Positions 27,418 through 36,608 of a DNA stretch of 64,000 nt are shown one piece after another. A program made the position numbers and the translations under genes. The notes below the pieces were generated by a model. The model was not told the DNA's origin and ran no database searches. It saw nothing but the letters and a program-made list of their open reading frames with translations. Position 1 is the stretch's first letter; each line of letters starts with the position of its first letter. This DNA is from JALCRY01 sp050946575 (GTDB taxonomy: Bacteria; Bacillota; Clostridia; Peptostreptococcales; Anaerovoracaceae): assembly GCA_050946575.1 (NCBI GenBank), contig JBMNVB010000008.1, positions 1 through 64,000 of the forward strand, written 5' to 3'.

Positions 27418-29385
27418 ATGAAAAAAGACACAGGACTGGTGCGTATCGGGGCCGCGGTGCCGGAGATAAGGGTCGCGGATCCACTCGAAAACGCGAATGA
27501 AATCATTAAACTAATAGAAGATGCCGAGGCGGAGAAAGCAGGCATTGTCGTGTTCCCGGAGCTCGCGCTCACGGGATATACATGCGCGGATCTGTTTTTC
27601 CAGGACACGCTGTACGACTCCCAGATAAACGCGCTTCAGCTTGTCGCGAAGTCGACGCTCAGGAAGCGGGTCACCGCGGTAGTCGGGATGTATCTGAAGT
27701 CGGAAGGCTGCCTTTATGACTGCGCGGCCGTGGTATCGGGCGGCGAGATCAACGGCATCGTGCCGAAGACGTATCTGACCCCCGCGGAGCGCAGGTGGTT
27801 CACTCCCGGCGGTGCATTTGAGATGGCCGATATCCCGGGGTCTGAATATCCGGTGTTTTTCGGCCCGCTGATATTCAGTGACAAGCGCTCCGGCCTGTCG
27901 TTCGGCATTGAGATCGGGAGCGACATGGACGCGGCTGTTCCGCCGGCAGCGGGGCTGACCCTGCGCGGCGCGCAGCTTATCCTCAATCCCGCAGCAATGC
28001 CTGACGCCATGTGGGAGGCTTCGCGGCGGTCCGAGACCGTAAAGGCGGCGTCGGACAGATTCAAGTGCGCGTACGTTTACTGCGGGGCCGGGACTGATGA
28101 ATCGAACACGGATCTCATGTTCAGCGGCCAGACGGTCTTCGCCGAAGCCGGAGACATCCTGCATGAAGGCGGGAGATTCGCGAAAGAAAGCCACATCGAA
28201 TACTGCGAAGCGGATTTCCGCAGCATTGATTATATAAGGACGCGCGATACATCAAGGCGCGAATGCGTAAATGCGCTCACCGGTATCGATGAGATAACTG
28301 ACACGAATCTCGAACCGGTCAGACTCGTGACCGCCGGGGACGATCTGTTCAGGAAATACGAGCGGAACCCGTTCGTGCCTGACGATCCCGCGAAGGCGGA
28401 CGCGATGTGCGAGGAAATATTCTCGATACAGACGGCTGCATTGGCGAAGCGGATGAGATCGGCGCACTGCACGAAACTCGTCGTCGGGATCTCGGGCGGA
28501 CTGGACTCGACACTTACGCTGCTCGCCTGCTGCGCCGCGCAGAGATACGCGGGACATCCGGCCGGCAGCACCATCACCGTGACAATGCCCGGTTTCGGGA
28601 CTACCGACCAGACGTATCAGAACGCGCTCGACATCATGCGCCTGCTCGGAACGGACATGCGCGAAGTGTCGATCGTGAAATCCGTCACTCAGCACTTTGA
28701 AGATATAAATCAGGACATAGACAACCACGACGTCACGTACGAGAACGCCCAGGCGCGCGAACGCACGCAGATCCTCATGGACATCGCGAACCAGGAGAAC
28801 GCACTGGTTATCGGGACCGGCGACCTCTCCGAGATCGCACTCGGCTGGTGCACCTACAACGGCGACCATATGGCAATGTACGGTGTGAACGGCACGGTGC
28901 CGAAGACGATGATGAGATACATTATCAGCTGGATCATCTCGAACCGGCTCACGGGCGAAAACGCCGATGAAAAGTTCTCGAGGGACAACGAAAAACTCGC
29001 TAAAACGCTGCAGGCGATCCTCGATACTCCGGTGTCGCCGGAACTCCTGCCGCCGGATCTCTCGGGCGAGATCGCGCAGAAGACGGAAGACCGCATCGGC
29101 CCGTACGAGCTGCACGATTTCTTCATCTACTATACGATAAAGCGCGGCATGGGGCCGGAGAAACTGTTCACGATCTGCAGAGCCGCATGGGGCGACGAGT
29201 ACGACGACGAGACGATCAAGAAGTGGCTCGACAATTTCTACAGGCGGTTCTTCACCCAGCAGTTCAAGCGCGACTGCAGCCCGGGCGGACCGCAGGCCGG
29301 ACCTGTTTCATTGTCGCCGAGAGGCGGATGGCAGATGCCGACAGAAGCTCAGGTCACGCAGTGGCTCAGGGAAATGGATTTCTGA
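27418..29385 (+). CDS. nadE: NAD+ synthetase, two-domain form with degenerate glutaminase site
   Basis: Amidates nicotinic acid adenine dinucleotide to NAD+. 655 residues: N-terminal nitrilase-fold glutaminase domain (1-300) and C-terminal PP-loop synthetase domain with VVGISGGLDSTLTL near 360. Of the glutaminase triad, Glu (FPELALTGY near 48) and Lys (VPKTYLTP) are present, but the family's EICEDLW segment reads EIGSDMD (near residue 166), so the nucleophilic Cys is Gly. The enzyme would then depend on free ammonia, plausible in an amino-acid fermenter. Start ATG 27418 has AAAGGA ahead and a strong promoter. Confidence 0.9.
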   Translation: MKKDTGLVRIGAAVPEIRVADPLENANEIIKLIEDAEAEKAGIVVFPELALTGYTCADLFFQDTLYDSQINALQLVAKSTLRKRVTAVVGMYLKSEGCLYDCAAVVSGGEINGIVPKTYLTPAERRWFTPGGAFEMADIPGSEYPVFFGPLIFSDKRSGLSFGIEIGSDMDAAVPPAAGLTLRGAQLILNPAAMPDAMWEASRRSETVKAASDRFKCAYVYCGAGTDESNTDLMFSGQTVFAEAGDILHEGGRFAKESHIEYCEADFRSIDYIRTRDTSRRECVNALTGIDEITDTNLEPVRLVTAGDDLFRKYERNPFVPDDPAKADAMCEEIFSIQTAALAKRMRSAHCTKLVVGISGGLDSTLTLLACCAAQRYAGHPAGSTITVTMPGFGTTDQTYQNALDIMRLLGTDMREVSIVKSVTQHFEDINQDIDNHDVTYENAQARERTQILMDIANQENALVIGTGDLSEIALGWCTYNGDHMAMYGVNGTVPKTMMRYIISWIISNRLTGENADEKFSRDNEKLAKTLQAILDTPVSPELLPPDLSGEIAQKTEDRIGPYELHDFFIYYTIKRGMGPEKLFTICRAAWGDEYDDETIKKWLDNFYRRFFTQQFKRDCSPGGPQAGPVSLSPRGGWQMPTEAQVTQWLREMDF

Positions 29386-29660
29386 GGGGCCGGGGACGGC
29401 TGAACTGAGCCGGACGGAGCCGGGAGCGGGCCGGACCGGGGCCGCAGGCTGAGACTCCGGCCGGACGGAGCCGGGATCTGACCAGACCGGCAGCGAACGG
29501 GGCTCTGGACTGAAGTTCGGGCCTGTCAGGGCCGGGATTTTGGATCTGCCGGGGCCGGTCGGAGCCGGGATCGGGCCGGACCGGCAGCGAACGGGGCTCG
29601 GGACTGAATTTCGGGCCTGTCAGGGCCGGGATTTTGGATCAGCCGGAACCGGGATTTTGG
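29386..29660. repeat. GC-rich tandem repeats after nadE
   Basis: Directly after the stop codon come imperfect units built on CCGGACGGAGCCGGGA, then two ~90-base copies containing ACCGGCAGCGAACGGGGCTC and TTCGGGCCTGTCAGGGCCGG. No gene. Confidence 0.6.
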
Positions 29661-29662
29661 AA

Positions 29663-29848
29663 AATGAGCAAAAATGGTGGGGGAATTTCGTATATGAAAA
29701 TTCCCCCACTCTTTTTTGTGGGCTCGCGGCATTGACTCGAACGGATTTTCGGAAAATCGCGTTTTTCGCCGGATCAATGCCCCGCAAACGTTGGAATTTG
29801 GGTGGGGGAATTTCGTCATTTCAAAATACCCCACCTAAAATGCTCATT
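29663..29848 (+). repeat. Family I double-hairpin element, copy F
   Basis: 186 bases. Left hairpin GTGGGGGAATTTC pairs with GAAAATTCCCCCAC and is followed by TCTTTTTT; right hairpin GGGTGGGGGAATTTC pairs with AAAATACCCCACC. Compared with copy D, GGGGTATTTT/AAAATACCCC has become GGGGGAATTT/AAATTCCCCC, a paired change. Confidence 0.85.
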
Positions 29849-29929
29849 CCTGGATTTCGGCCGGGATCGGAACGGCGCTCGGGGACTCGGGGCGGCGCTC
29901 AGGGCTTCGCCGGCTTCCATTTTCTGGGG

Positions 29930-30115
29930 AATGAGCAAAAATGGTGGGGAAATTTCGTATATGAAAATTCCCCCACCCTTTTTTGTGGGCTCGCGGCATT
30001 GATTCGGCCGGATTTTCGGAAAATCGCGTTTTTCGCCGGATCAATGCCCCACAAACGTTGGAATTTGGGTGGGGTAATTTCGTCATTTCAAAATACCCCA
30101 CCTAAAATGCTCATT
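29930..30115 (+). repeat. Family I double-hairpin element, copy G
   Basis: 186 bases, tandem with copy F and about 95% identical by eye, including the GTGGGCTCGCGGCATTGA core. The pair lies between the convergent ends of nadE and the QueG-like gene. Confidence 0.85.
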
Positions 30116-30216
30116 CCTGGATTTCGGCCGGGATCGGAGCGGCGCCCGCGAGATCGGGGCGAAGCTCGCAGGATCAGGGCAGCGCCCGCGGTATCGGCGC
30201 CCGGCCCGCGCCCCTT

Positions 30217-30440
30217 CCGGCTCCTACTCCACGGTCTTTTCCGGTTCGCTCCTACTCCGCGGTCCTTTCCAGTCGGCTCCTACTCCGCAATCTTTCCCGG
30301 TCCGCTCCTGCCCCGCGGTCTTTCCCGGTCGGCTCCTACCCCACGGTCTTTCCCGGTCGGCTCCCACTCCGCGGTCTTTTCCAGTCGGCTCCTGCCCCGC
30401 GGTCTTTCCCGGCTCGCTCCTACCCCGGGATCTTTTCCAG
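30217..30440. repeat. 28-bp tandem array abutting and including a gene 3' end
   Basis: Eight copies of a ~28-base unit, CGGCTCCTACTCCGCGGTC then TTTCCAGT or TTTCCCGGT. The last copy (about 30413-30440) is the final coding stretch and stop codon of the QueG-like gene, so the array appears to be derived from the gene's own 3' end. Confidence 0.8.
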
Positions 30441-31469
30441 TTTTTCTATAGCCCACTCCGCTGCTTCAGTGACGCCGCCGTCATATATCTCGGCCGCCTT
30501 CTTCAGGGCCGGCAGATAACCGGCATTGCCTGAATTTCCCATGGCGATCGCGGCATTGCGGCGGAAAATGTCCATGTCCCTGATGTAGTTGTACATGATC
30601 GGGTAAACGACCTCTTCATAGTAATCGTCGTCGAGGAAGAGTATTTTCTCCAGATCGAATTTGTCCTTCAGCTTTTCCAGCAGCGGGTCTTTCCAGGCCG
30701 CGCGCTTCAGGGCGGCGCTGTTCTTCGGGCATGCGACCTGGCATTCGTCGCATCCGTGGATATGGACGCCGAGCATGTCCCAGCGCTCTTGCGGGAGCTC
30801 GCCCATCTTCAGCTGATTGTTGTGCATCATGCATCTCTGCGGATGGAGCCTGCCGGGCCTCATTATCGCGTGAGACGGGCATGCATCAATGCATTTGTGA
30901 CAGTTTTCGGGGCATTGGCGTTTCACGGTCGGTTCGTCGCATGGAAGTTCCTTATCCACTATAAATGTATTGAGAATATTGAACGAGCCGTCTTCTTTCG
31001 TGAATGCGAAGTTGTTTTTTCCGTAAGTGATTATACCGGCTCTGGCGCAGGCCATCCGGGCCGGCACCTCGTTCGGGCCTTCATAGATCCCGATCCCGAG
31101 CGACTCGATATATCTCTTGAACTCCTGCAGTCTCACTCCGGCGGCCGAATCCGGCAGCGGTCCGTACGCGCGCGAAAGATACGCCCGCGCCACATACGGC
31201 AGCAGCTCCTCAGGATAGGCGCATTGACTGTATCCCCAGGTGAAGCAGATGATCGATTTCGCCTCCGGCCAGAACGTCTTAGGCCTGGCCGCCAGCCTGA
31301 GATCGGATCTGTCCGGGTATTTGGAACGGTCCTCGTCCGTCCACATTGCATAATCCTCCCGGCTCAGTATCTCCTCTTCATATTCCGTAAAATCATCCGC
31401 CGATGTGATACCGACGTGTGTGTATCCGAGTTCCAGTCCCTTCTGCTTTATTTTCTCTACCAGATCCAT
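30420..31469 (-). CDS. Epoxyqueuosine reductase (QueG)-like double 4Fe-4S protein
   Basis: 349-residue iron-sulfur protein related to QueG, the cobalamin-dependent enzyme of tRNA queuosine synthesis. Two 4Fe-4S motifs are visible: CPENCHKCIDACPSHAI near residue 187 and GCDECQVACPKN near 240, followed by HEAT-like helices (about 290-349). QueG-like proteins of this sort are common in Clostridia and not all make queuosine, so the family call is surer than the function. Start 31469 has AAGGAGG upstream, and a minus-strand TATAAT lies in the 50-base gap to lysR. The last codons form one unit of an adjacent tandem array. Confidence 0.8.
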   Translation of the reverse strand: MDLVEKIKQKGLELGYTHVGITSADDFTEYEEEILSREDYAMWTDEDRSKYPDRSDLRLAARPKTFWPEAKSIICFTWGYSQCAYPEELLPYVARAYLSRAYGPLPDSAAGVRLQEFKRYIESLGIGIYEGPNEVPARMACARAGIITYGKNNFAFTKEDGSFNILNTFIVDKELPCDEPTVKRQCPENCHKCIDACPSHAIMRPGRLHPQRCMMHNNQLKMGELPQERWDMLGVHIHGCDECQVACPKNSAALKRAAWKDPLLEKLKDKFDLEKILFLDDDYYEEVVYPIMYNYIRDMDIFRRNAAIAMGNSGNAGYLPALKKAAEIYDGGVTEAAEWAIEKLEKIPG

Positions 31470-31519
31470 GACTCCGCCTCCTTTTTGTTCTTATCCGGAT
31501 TATAGCACAGAAGATACGG

Positions 31520-32404
31520 TCATCTCCGCATCAGTACATCAAGAAATTCTTCCGCCGCCGGGTTTTTGTCATTCTGTTTCGTGACTGCGATTATATCGAC
31601 CGTCGCATCGACGTCTTCAAGCGGCAGATAAACGATGCCGCGCTGCCTTGATGAATCCCGCGGTCTGATGTCAAGGCAGTATCCGAGATTGCTGCGCACC
31701 ATCTCAAGAGCCATGTAAATGTCGTCAGCGAAATAGATGTTGGACGGCTTTACCCCCGAAGCATAAAGCAGATCCTGGATCTTTTCGCCCTGCGGCGGCT
31801 CTATTTTCGGATATTCTATAAAGGGATGTCCGTTAAGATTCTCCGCACTCAGAACGGCCCGCGACGCGAGCGGGTCGTCCGCGCAGACAGCAGCGTACAG
31901 CCGGTCGGAACGGACCAGCGTGTAATCGAGCCCCGCCGTTTTTTTGTACGGTCCGCGGAACCGCGATATGCCGACCTGGATCTTTCCCGACAGCAATGCC
32001 GCGGGCTGTTCGTCGGACTGCAGCGCGTAGAGTTCGATCTTCACGTTCGGGAACGCCGCGCGGAATTCCCGGATCGTATCCGGCAGGAGCGAATGCATGA
32101 CGGCGCGCGTGAATCCCACGCCGAGATAGCCGCCGCCCGTCGCCGCCATTTCCCTGATATCATATTCAAGGCTGTCGGCCGCATTCACAAGCTCCCTGGC
32201 GCGCGGGTAAAAATATTCCCCGAGCGGCGTGAGCTTCATCGGCCTGTAATTCCTGTCGAACAGTTTCCCGCCGATCTCCTGTTCCAGTTTGGAAAGCTGC
32301 ATGCTCACGGCAGTGGGCTCTATGAACAGACTTGCCGCCGCTCTCGCCGAGTTTCCGCATCTCACTATCTCGCAGAATGTCTTTATCTGAGTTAAGTTCA
32401 TCAT
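31520..32404 (-). CDS. LysR-family transcriptional regulator
   Basis: DNA-binding regulator of about 294 residues: N-terminal winged helix-turn-helix (NSARAAASLFIEPTAVSMQLSKLEQEIG, residues 17-45 in part) and a C-terminal effector-binding domain (about 90-290). Start chosen at 32404 or 32401 (MNLTQIKTF); an ATG at 32422 lacks an SD. It is divergent from the diaminopropionate ammonia-lyase and Kor genes with about 100 bases between, the classic layout for a LysR regulator of that operon, with the amino acid or a product as likely effector (inference). Confidence 0.9.
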   Translation of the reverse strand: MMNLTQIKTFCEIVRCGNSARAAASLFIEPTAVSMQLSKLEQEIGGKLFDRNYRPMKLTPLGEYFYPRARELVNAADSLEYDIREMAATGGGYLGVGFTRAVMHSLLPDTIREFRAAFPNVKIELYALQSDEQPAALLSGKIQVGISRFRGPYKKTAGLDYTLVRSDRLYAAVCADDPLASRAVLSAENLNGHPFIEYPKIEPPQGEKIQDLLYASGVKPSNIYFADDIYMALEMVRSNLGYCLDIRPRDSSRQRGIVYLPLEDVDATVDIIAVTKQNDKNPAAEEFLDVLMRR

Positions 32405-32521
32405 TTTTGAATATATCTCCATATAACATTGCTTTACTTCTTCATAACTTAATATACAATAAAGTCAGAGAGGAAGTCCAGGGACAGGAGATAATCAATG
32501 CAGATAAACAGGAGGTGCGTC
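32405..32521. promoter_or_regulatory. Divergent control region of lysR and the dpaL operon
   Basis: AT-rich gap in otherwise GC-rich DNA. A plus-strand promoter candidate is TTGCTT (32430-32435), 17 bases, TATACA (32453-32458). A LysR-type T-N11-A site may lie here but none is clear enough to name. Confidence 0.45.
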
Positions 32522-33769
32522 ATGAAAAAAGAGTACAGTGTATTTCATAACCCCGATCTGCTTTCCGACGAGGCCGAACAGGGGGCGCAGGAAGCCCTGA
32601 AGAATCTGAGAGGATGGCAGACCGCCGTCGATACGATAAAGACATGGCCGGGCTATGCTCCGACGCCGCTCTGGCAGCTCGACCACCGCGCGGCGGATCT
32701 CGGAGTCGGGAAGATATTCTACAAGGACGAAAGTCAGAGATTCGGAAGGAAACTCGGGGCCTTCAAGGCGCTCGGCGCGCCGTATACGATATTCCGCATC
32801 CTGTCAGATATCGTGGAAGAAAAGACCGGGACCCGTCCGACCGCCGATCAGCTGAGGAGCGGAGAATTCGCGGACCTCACGAAATACGAGACAATGGCCG
32901 TAGCCACGGACGGCAATCAGGGGCGCGGCGTTGCCTGGGGCGCGAGCATGTTCGGATGCAGGGCCGTTGACTATATCCACGAAACTGTAAGCGAAGGCAG
33001 GAAGAGAGCGATGGAGGAATTCGGAGCCGTCGTGATCCGCTGCAAGGGTGAGCATGAAGCATCGGCGGCCCGCGGCAAGGAAGACGCGGCGATGAACGGC
33101 TGGCACTATATCACCAGCACGTCCTGGGACAACTGGAACGAAAAGATATGCCGCGACGTCATGCACGGATATATGACGACTGTGGAAGAGGCGCTCGATC
33201 AGATACCGGATCTTTCCAAAATCACGCACGTATTCTGCCAGTGCGGAGTAGGAAGTATTGCCGCCGCAGTATTCTTCGGATTCGCGGAGCGTCTCGGCTT
33301 CAAAAATCTTCCGCGGTTCATAATAGTGGAGCCGACCGAGGCGGCATGCATGTACAAAAGCGCCGTCGAGGGAAAGCCGACGCCGGCCGACGGTACGATG
33401 AAAACGATCCAGGCCGGTCTGGCGTGCAGAGTACCCTCTACCGCAGCGTGGAACATCCATCACTGGCTCTGCAGCGATTTTGTCACAGTGCCCGATGAAT
33501 ACTGCGCCGAGGGCATGAGAGCGCTGGCCGAAGAAACGGAAGATGTGCCGATAGTGATCGGTGAATCCTCATCCGGCAGCATGGGTCTGATCATGAGGCT
33601 GAAAAGCGACAATGAGCTCAGGGAGAAACTCGGCGTGAACGAAGACAGCCAGCTGGTGCTGTTCGCACTGGAAGGTGCGACAGACCCCGAGCTTTACGAA
33701 AAATATGTCGGGAGCACTCCGGAAGAAGTTTTCGACAGGCAGGACAGAATGAACGCGAAAAAAGAATGA
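32522..33769 (+). CDS. dpaL: Diaminopropionate ammonia-lyase
   Basis: PLP enzyme that converts 2,3-diaminopropionate to pyruvate and two ammonia; relatives also deaminate D-serine. 415 residues from ATG 32522, which has GGAGG six bases upstream. Family features: PTPLWQLDH near 48, the Schiff-base lysine in GRKLGAFKALGAPY near 77, the phosphate-binding CGVGSIAAAV near 250, and GESSSGSMGL near 350. It opens the operon with the ferredoxin-oxidoreductase genes, which can oxidise the pyruvate or another 2-oxoacid. It is likely under the divergent LysR gene. Confidence 0.93.
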   Translation: MKKEYSVFHNPDLLSDEAEQGAQEALKNLRGWQTAVDTIKTWPGYAPTPLWQLDHRAADLGVGKIFYKDESQRFGRKLGAFKALGAPYTIFRILSDIVEEKTGTRPTADQLRSGEFADLTKYETMAVATDGNQGRGVAWGASMFGCRAVDYIHETVSEGRKRAMEEFGAVVIRCKGEHEASAARGKEDAAMNGWHYITSTSWDNWNEKICRDVMHGYMTTVEEALDQIPDLSKITHVFCQCGVGSIAAAVFFGFAERLGFKNLPRFIIVEPTEAACMYKSAVEGKPTPADGTMKTIQAGLACRVPSTAAWNIHHWLCSDFVTVPDEYCAEGMRALAEETEDVPIVIGESSSGSMGLIMRLKSDNELREKLGVNEDSQLVLFALEGATDPELYEKYVGSTPEEVFDRQDRMNAKKE

Positions 33770-33790
33770 CGGGAGGCTGCGGAAATAATC

Positions 33791-33979
33791 ATGAAAGCAA
33801 TAGAGATAAACAGGAAAAGATGCAAGAAATGCGGCATATGCACCGCATTCTGCCCGAAAAATGTATTCGAATCATCCGAAGACGGAGCGCCGCGCGCGGC
33901 AAGGCCCGAAGACTGCGTCGGATGCAGGCTGTGCGAAAAGCGGTGCCCGGATTTCGCGATCGAAGTCAGGGAGGTATGA
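33791..33979 (+). CDS. korD: 2-oxoacid:ferredoxin oxidoreductase, ferredoxin (delta) subunit
   Basis: 62-residue bacterial ferredoxin with two 4Fe-4S motifs, CKKCGICTAFCP and CVGCRLCEKRCP, each CX2CX2CX3CP. It carries electrons from the TPP enzyme to ferredoxin. It lies 21 bases after dpaL, and its stop codon overlaps the alpha-subunit leader, so it is the delta subunit of the complex. Named korD by analogy; vorD or porD are alternatives. Confidence 0.92.
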   Translation: MKAIEINRKRCKKCGICTAFCPKNVFESSEDGAPRAARPEDCVGCRLCEKRCPDFAIEVREV

Positions 33980-33981
33980 TC

Positions 33982-35112
33982 ATGGGAGAACTCAGATTCA
34001 TGCAGGGAAACGCCGCGATGACCGAAGGCGCGATCGCGGCCGGAGCCCGGTTTTTCGCCGGATATCCGATAACGCCATCCACGGAAGTCGCCGAAATGTC
34101 GGCGGTGAGGCTCCCGCAGGTCGGAGGCATGTACGTCCAGATGGAAGATGAACTCGGCAGCATCGCGGCATTGATAGGAGCGTCGTGCGCGGGCAGAAAA
34201 GCGTACACTGCCACGAGCGGGCCGGGGTTCACATTGATGCAGGAAAACCTCGGCGTCGCCGTCATGGGAGAGATCCCGTGCGTGCTGATAGACGTTCAGA
34301 GATGCGGCCCGAGCACGGGCCTCGCGACAAAGCCGGCTCAGGGAGACGTGATGCAGGCGCGTTACGGGACGCACGGGGATCACGGCATCATCGCATTGAC
34401 GCCGTCGTCCGTGCAGGAATGCTTCGACCTCATGGTGACCGCCTTCAACTTTTCGGAGCTTTACAGGACGCCGGTGATCTTCCTGTCGGACGAGATCATC
34501 GGGCACCTTAAGGAGCAGGTCATCATCAGGAGCGGGGACGAACTGAATGTCGTCGGGCGCGCGAAGCCGACTTGCTCACCCGAAGAATACAGGCCGTACG
34601 ATTTCGACAGCGACTTCACGCCGCTCGCGGAATACGGAAGCGAATATGTTTTTAAAATCAATGCGAGTACGCATGATGAAACGGGACGGCCGTCCGCGGA
34701 TCCCGGGAACTGTGACCGCCTGGTCAGGCATCTGAGCGGGAAGATCGAGAGGAACCGCGATAAGATCGCGATCACGAAAAAATATATGCTCGAAGACGCA
34801 GAATATGTGATCATCGCTTATGGCGGCGCCGCGAGGTCGGCTCTTTCGGCAATGGAAAAAGCGAGAGAGCGCGGTATACGCGCCGGCGTTCTCAGGCTCG
34901 TCACGCTGTGGCCGGTACCGGAGCGCGAGATCGCCGGTGTAATGAAAAATGCGAAAGCTGTCATCGTTCCGGAGCTCAACCTCGGACAGTACATCGGCGA
35001 GATCCGCATGCGTAACCCGGGGAACATTCCGGTCGTCGGCGTGAACCGGACAGACAGCAGGCCGATCCTGCCGGATGAGATACTTGATGCGATCGAGGAG
35101 GTGAGCGTGTGA
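33982..35112 (+). CDS. korA: 2-oxoacid:ferredoxin oxidoreductase, alpha subunit
   Basis: 376-residue alpha subunit (pyrimidine-binding domain plus domain II) of a heterotetrameric 2-oxoacid:ferredoxin oxidoreductase. Family landmarks: GYPITPSTEVAE near 30, MEDELGSIAALIGAS near 55, TSGPGFTLM near 78. ATG 33982 has GGAGG seven bases upstream; ATG 33976 overlaps the previous stop but its SD is too close. The sequence is KorA/VorB-like; the oxoacid (2-oxoglutarate, branched-chain, 2-oxobutyrate or pyruvate) cannot be decided from sequence. Translation is probably coupled with korD and korB. Confidence 0.92.
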   Translation: MGELRFMQGNAAMTEGAIAAGARFFAGYPITPSTEVAEMSAVRLPQVGGMYVQMEDELGSIAALIGASCAGRKAYTATSGPGFTLMQENLGVAVMGEIPCVLIDVQRCGPSTGLATKPAQGDVMQARYGTHGDHGIIALTPSSVQECFDLMVTAFNFSELYRTPVIFLSDEIIGHLKEQVIIRSGDELNVVGRAKPTCSPEEYRPYDFDSDFTPLAEYGSEYVFKINASTHDETGRPSADPGNCDRLVRHLSGKIERNRDKIAITKKYMLEDAEYVIIAYGGAARSALSAMEKARERGIRAGVLRLVTLWPVPEREIAGVMKNAKAVIVPELNLGQYIGEIRMRNPGNIPVVGVNRTDSRPILPDEILDAIEEVSV

Positions 35113-35924
35113 TGTATAAGGATTTTCTGCTCGAGGAGAAGCTTCCGTTATTCTGGTGCGCCGGATGCGGCGACGGGATCGTCCTGCGGGCGATACTCGA
35201 GGATTTCAGCAATAAGGGCTGGACCCGTGAAAACACGGTGGTCGTGACCGGGATCGGATGCTGGGGCAAGGCCGACGATTATATCACGACGAACACATTC
35301 CACGGGACCCACGGAAGAGCCCTCGCGTTCGCGACCGGGATGAAGCTCGCGAAGCCTTCGCTGAATGTAGTCGTGCTGATGGGCGACGGCGACGGAGTGA
35401 CGATCGGCGGCAATCATCTGATACACGCAGCGAGGCGGAACGTTGATATCACGGGGATCATGGTGAACAACTTCAATTACGGCATGACAGGAGGGCAGTA
35501 TTCCGGCACCACGCCGAAGGAATCCCTGACCAAGACATCGCCCTACGGGCACGTCGAGAATCCGTTCGACGTCTCGGAGCTTGTAAAGGCGGCCGGCGCG
35601 ACGTTCGTGGCTCGCGCGACGGTCTACGATGTGAACGGACTAGGATCGATGATAAGCAAAGCGACAGCGCACAGGGGCTTTTCGTTCGTCGAAGTCATTT
35701 CCCCGTGCCCGACGCATTTCGGCCGCAATAACAAACTCGGGAACGCACCGGAAATGATGAAGTACATCAGGGACAATACCGTTGATATTTCAAAAGCGTC
35801 CGGGATGACGGCGGATGAACTCCGCGGAAAAATAGTGACAGGAATCTCTGTGGACAGAGAAGCGGAGGATTACAGCAGCGCATACAGACGCATCACCGAA
35901 AATATGAAGGGAGATGAGCATTGA
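35112..35924 (+). CDS. korB: 2-oxoacid:ferredoxin oxidoreductase, TPP-binding beta subunit
   Basis: 270-residue beta subunit carrying thiamine pyrophosphate. FWCAGCGDGIVLRAI opens the protein, GIGCWGKAD and HGRALAFATGMKLA follow, and the TPP/Mg2+ motif is GDGDGVTIGGNHL near 100 with NNFNYGMTGGQ after it. A GTG at 35109 and ATG at 35112 both follow GGAGG (7 and 10 bases); I use the ATG, which overlaps the korA stop by one base. Confidence 0.93.
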   Translation: MYKDFLLEEKLPLFWCAGCGDGIVLRAILEDFSNKGWTRENTVVVTGIGCWGKADDYITTNTFHGTHGRALAFATGMKLAKPSLNVVVLMGDGDGVTIGGNHLIHAARRNVDITGIMVNNFNYGMTGGQYSGTTPKESLTKTSPYGHVENPFDVSELVKAAGATFVARATVYDVNGLGSMISKATAHRGFSFVEVISPCPTHFGRNNKLGNAPEMMKYIRDNTVDISKASGMTADELRGKIVTGISVDREAEDYSSAYRRITENMKGDEH

Positions 35925-36484
35925 TGTCAAAGCAGACGGAGATAATAATAAGCGGCGTCGGCGGACAGGGCACGATCCTCTGCGGCACGATGATCGCCGA
36001 AGCGGCAGTCCTGCATGATCATCTCCACGCGACGCTCTCTTCCGAGTACGGCGTCGAGACGAGGGGCACGTTCGCGAAATCCGACGTTATCATAAGCGCC
36101 GGGGAAATATATTTCCCCGATGTCACAGACCCCGACCTCGTGATCTGCCTCGCTGATAAAGCGTATGAAAGGTATTCAGGGAAAATAGAAAACGGCGCAT
36201 TGATGATATATGATTCTTCGGAAGTGACGCCGGACCCGCTGCAGGCCGAAAAAGAGGTCGGCGCAGACCTCGGCCGGATGGCGCGGGATATCGGAAATCC
36301 GACGGTGAGGAATATCATTGTGCTCGGCGTAATAATCGGTTATCTCGAAGCGGTATCTCCGGACGGCGCGAAGGAACGAGTGCGTGAGTTTTTCGGGAAG
36401 CGCGGAGAAAAAATCGTGCAGATGAACCTTGCCGCGTTCGACCGGGGATACGAAGCGGGAACAGCAATAAAAAAAGCTGAATAG
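35924..36484 (+). CDS. korC: 2-oxoacid:ferredoxin oxidoreductase, gamma subunit
   Basis: 186-residue gamma subunit; GVGGQGTILCGTMIAEAA at the N-terminus and SSEYGVETRGTFAKSDVIIS are typical. ATG 35924 overlaps the korB stop (TGATG), with GGGAG ten bases upstream. It completes the delta-alpha-beta-gamma set. A separate promoter for the CoA-transferase follows, so the main operon may end here, though no terminator was found. Confidence 0.92.
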   Translation: MSKQTEIIISGVGGQGTILCGTMIAEAAVLHDHLHATLSSEYGVETRGTFAKSDVIISAGEIYFPDVTDPDLVICLADKAYERYSGKIENGALMIYDSSEVTPDPLQAEKEVGADLGRMARDIGNPTVRNIIVLGVIIGYLEAVSPDGAKERVREFFGKRGEKIVQMNLAAFDRGYEAGTAIKKAE

Positions 36485-36552
36485 CGGGATCCCGAATGTC
36501 CGCCGCCGGATACCCGGCCGCAGGATTATTGTCCGTCGTACAATTCCAAGTA

Positions 36553-36581
36553 TTGACTCATTTCCGTCCGTAATATATGAT
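36553..36581 (+). promoter_or_regulatory. Promoter of the CoA-transferase gene
   Basis: TTGACT (36553-36558), 17 bases, TATGAT (36576-36581), about 28 bases before the start codon. Confidence 0.65.
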
Positions 36582-36608
36582 TTTTGCAGCAATAAAGGAG
36601 ACACGAAG

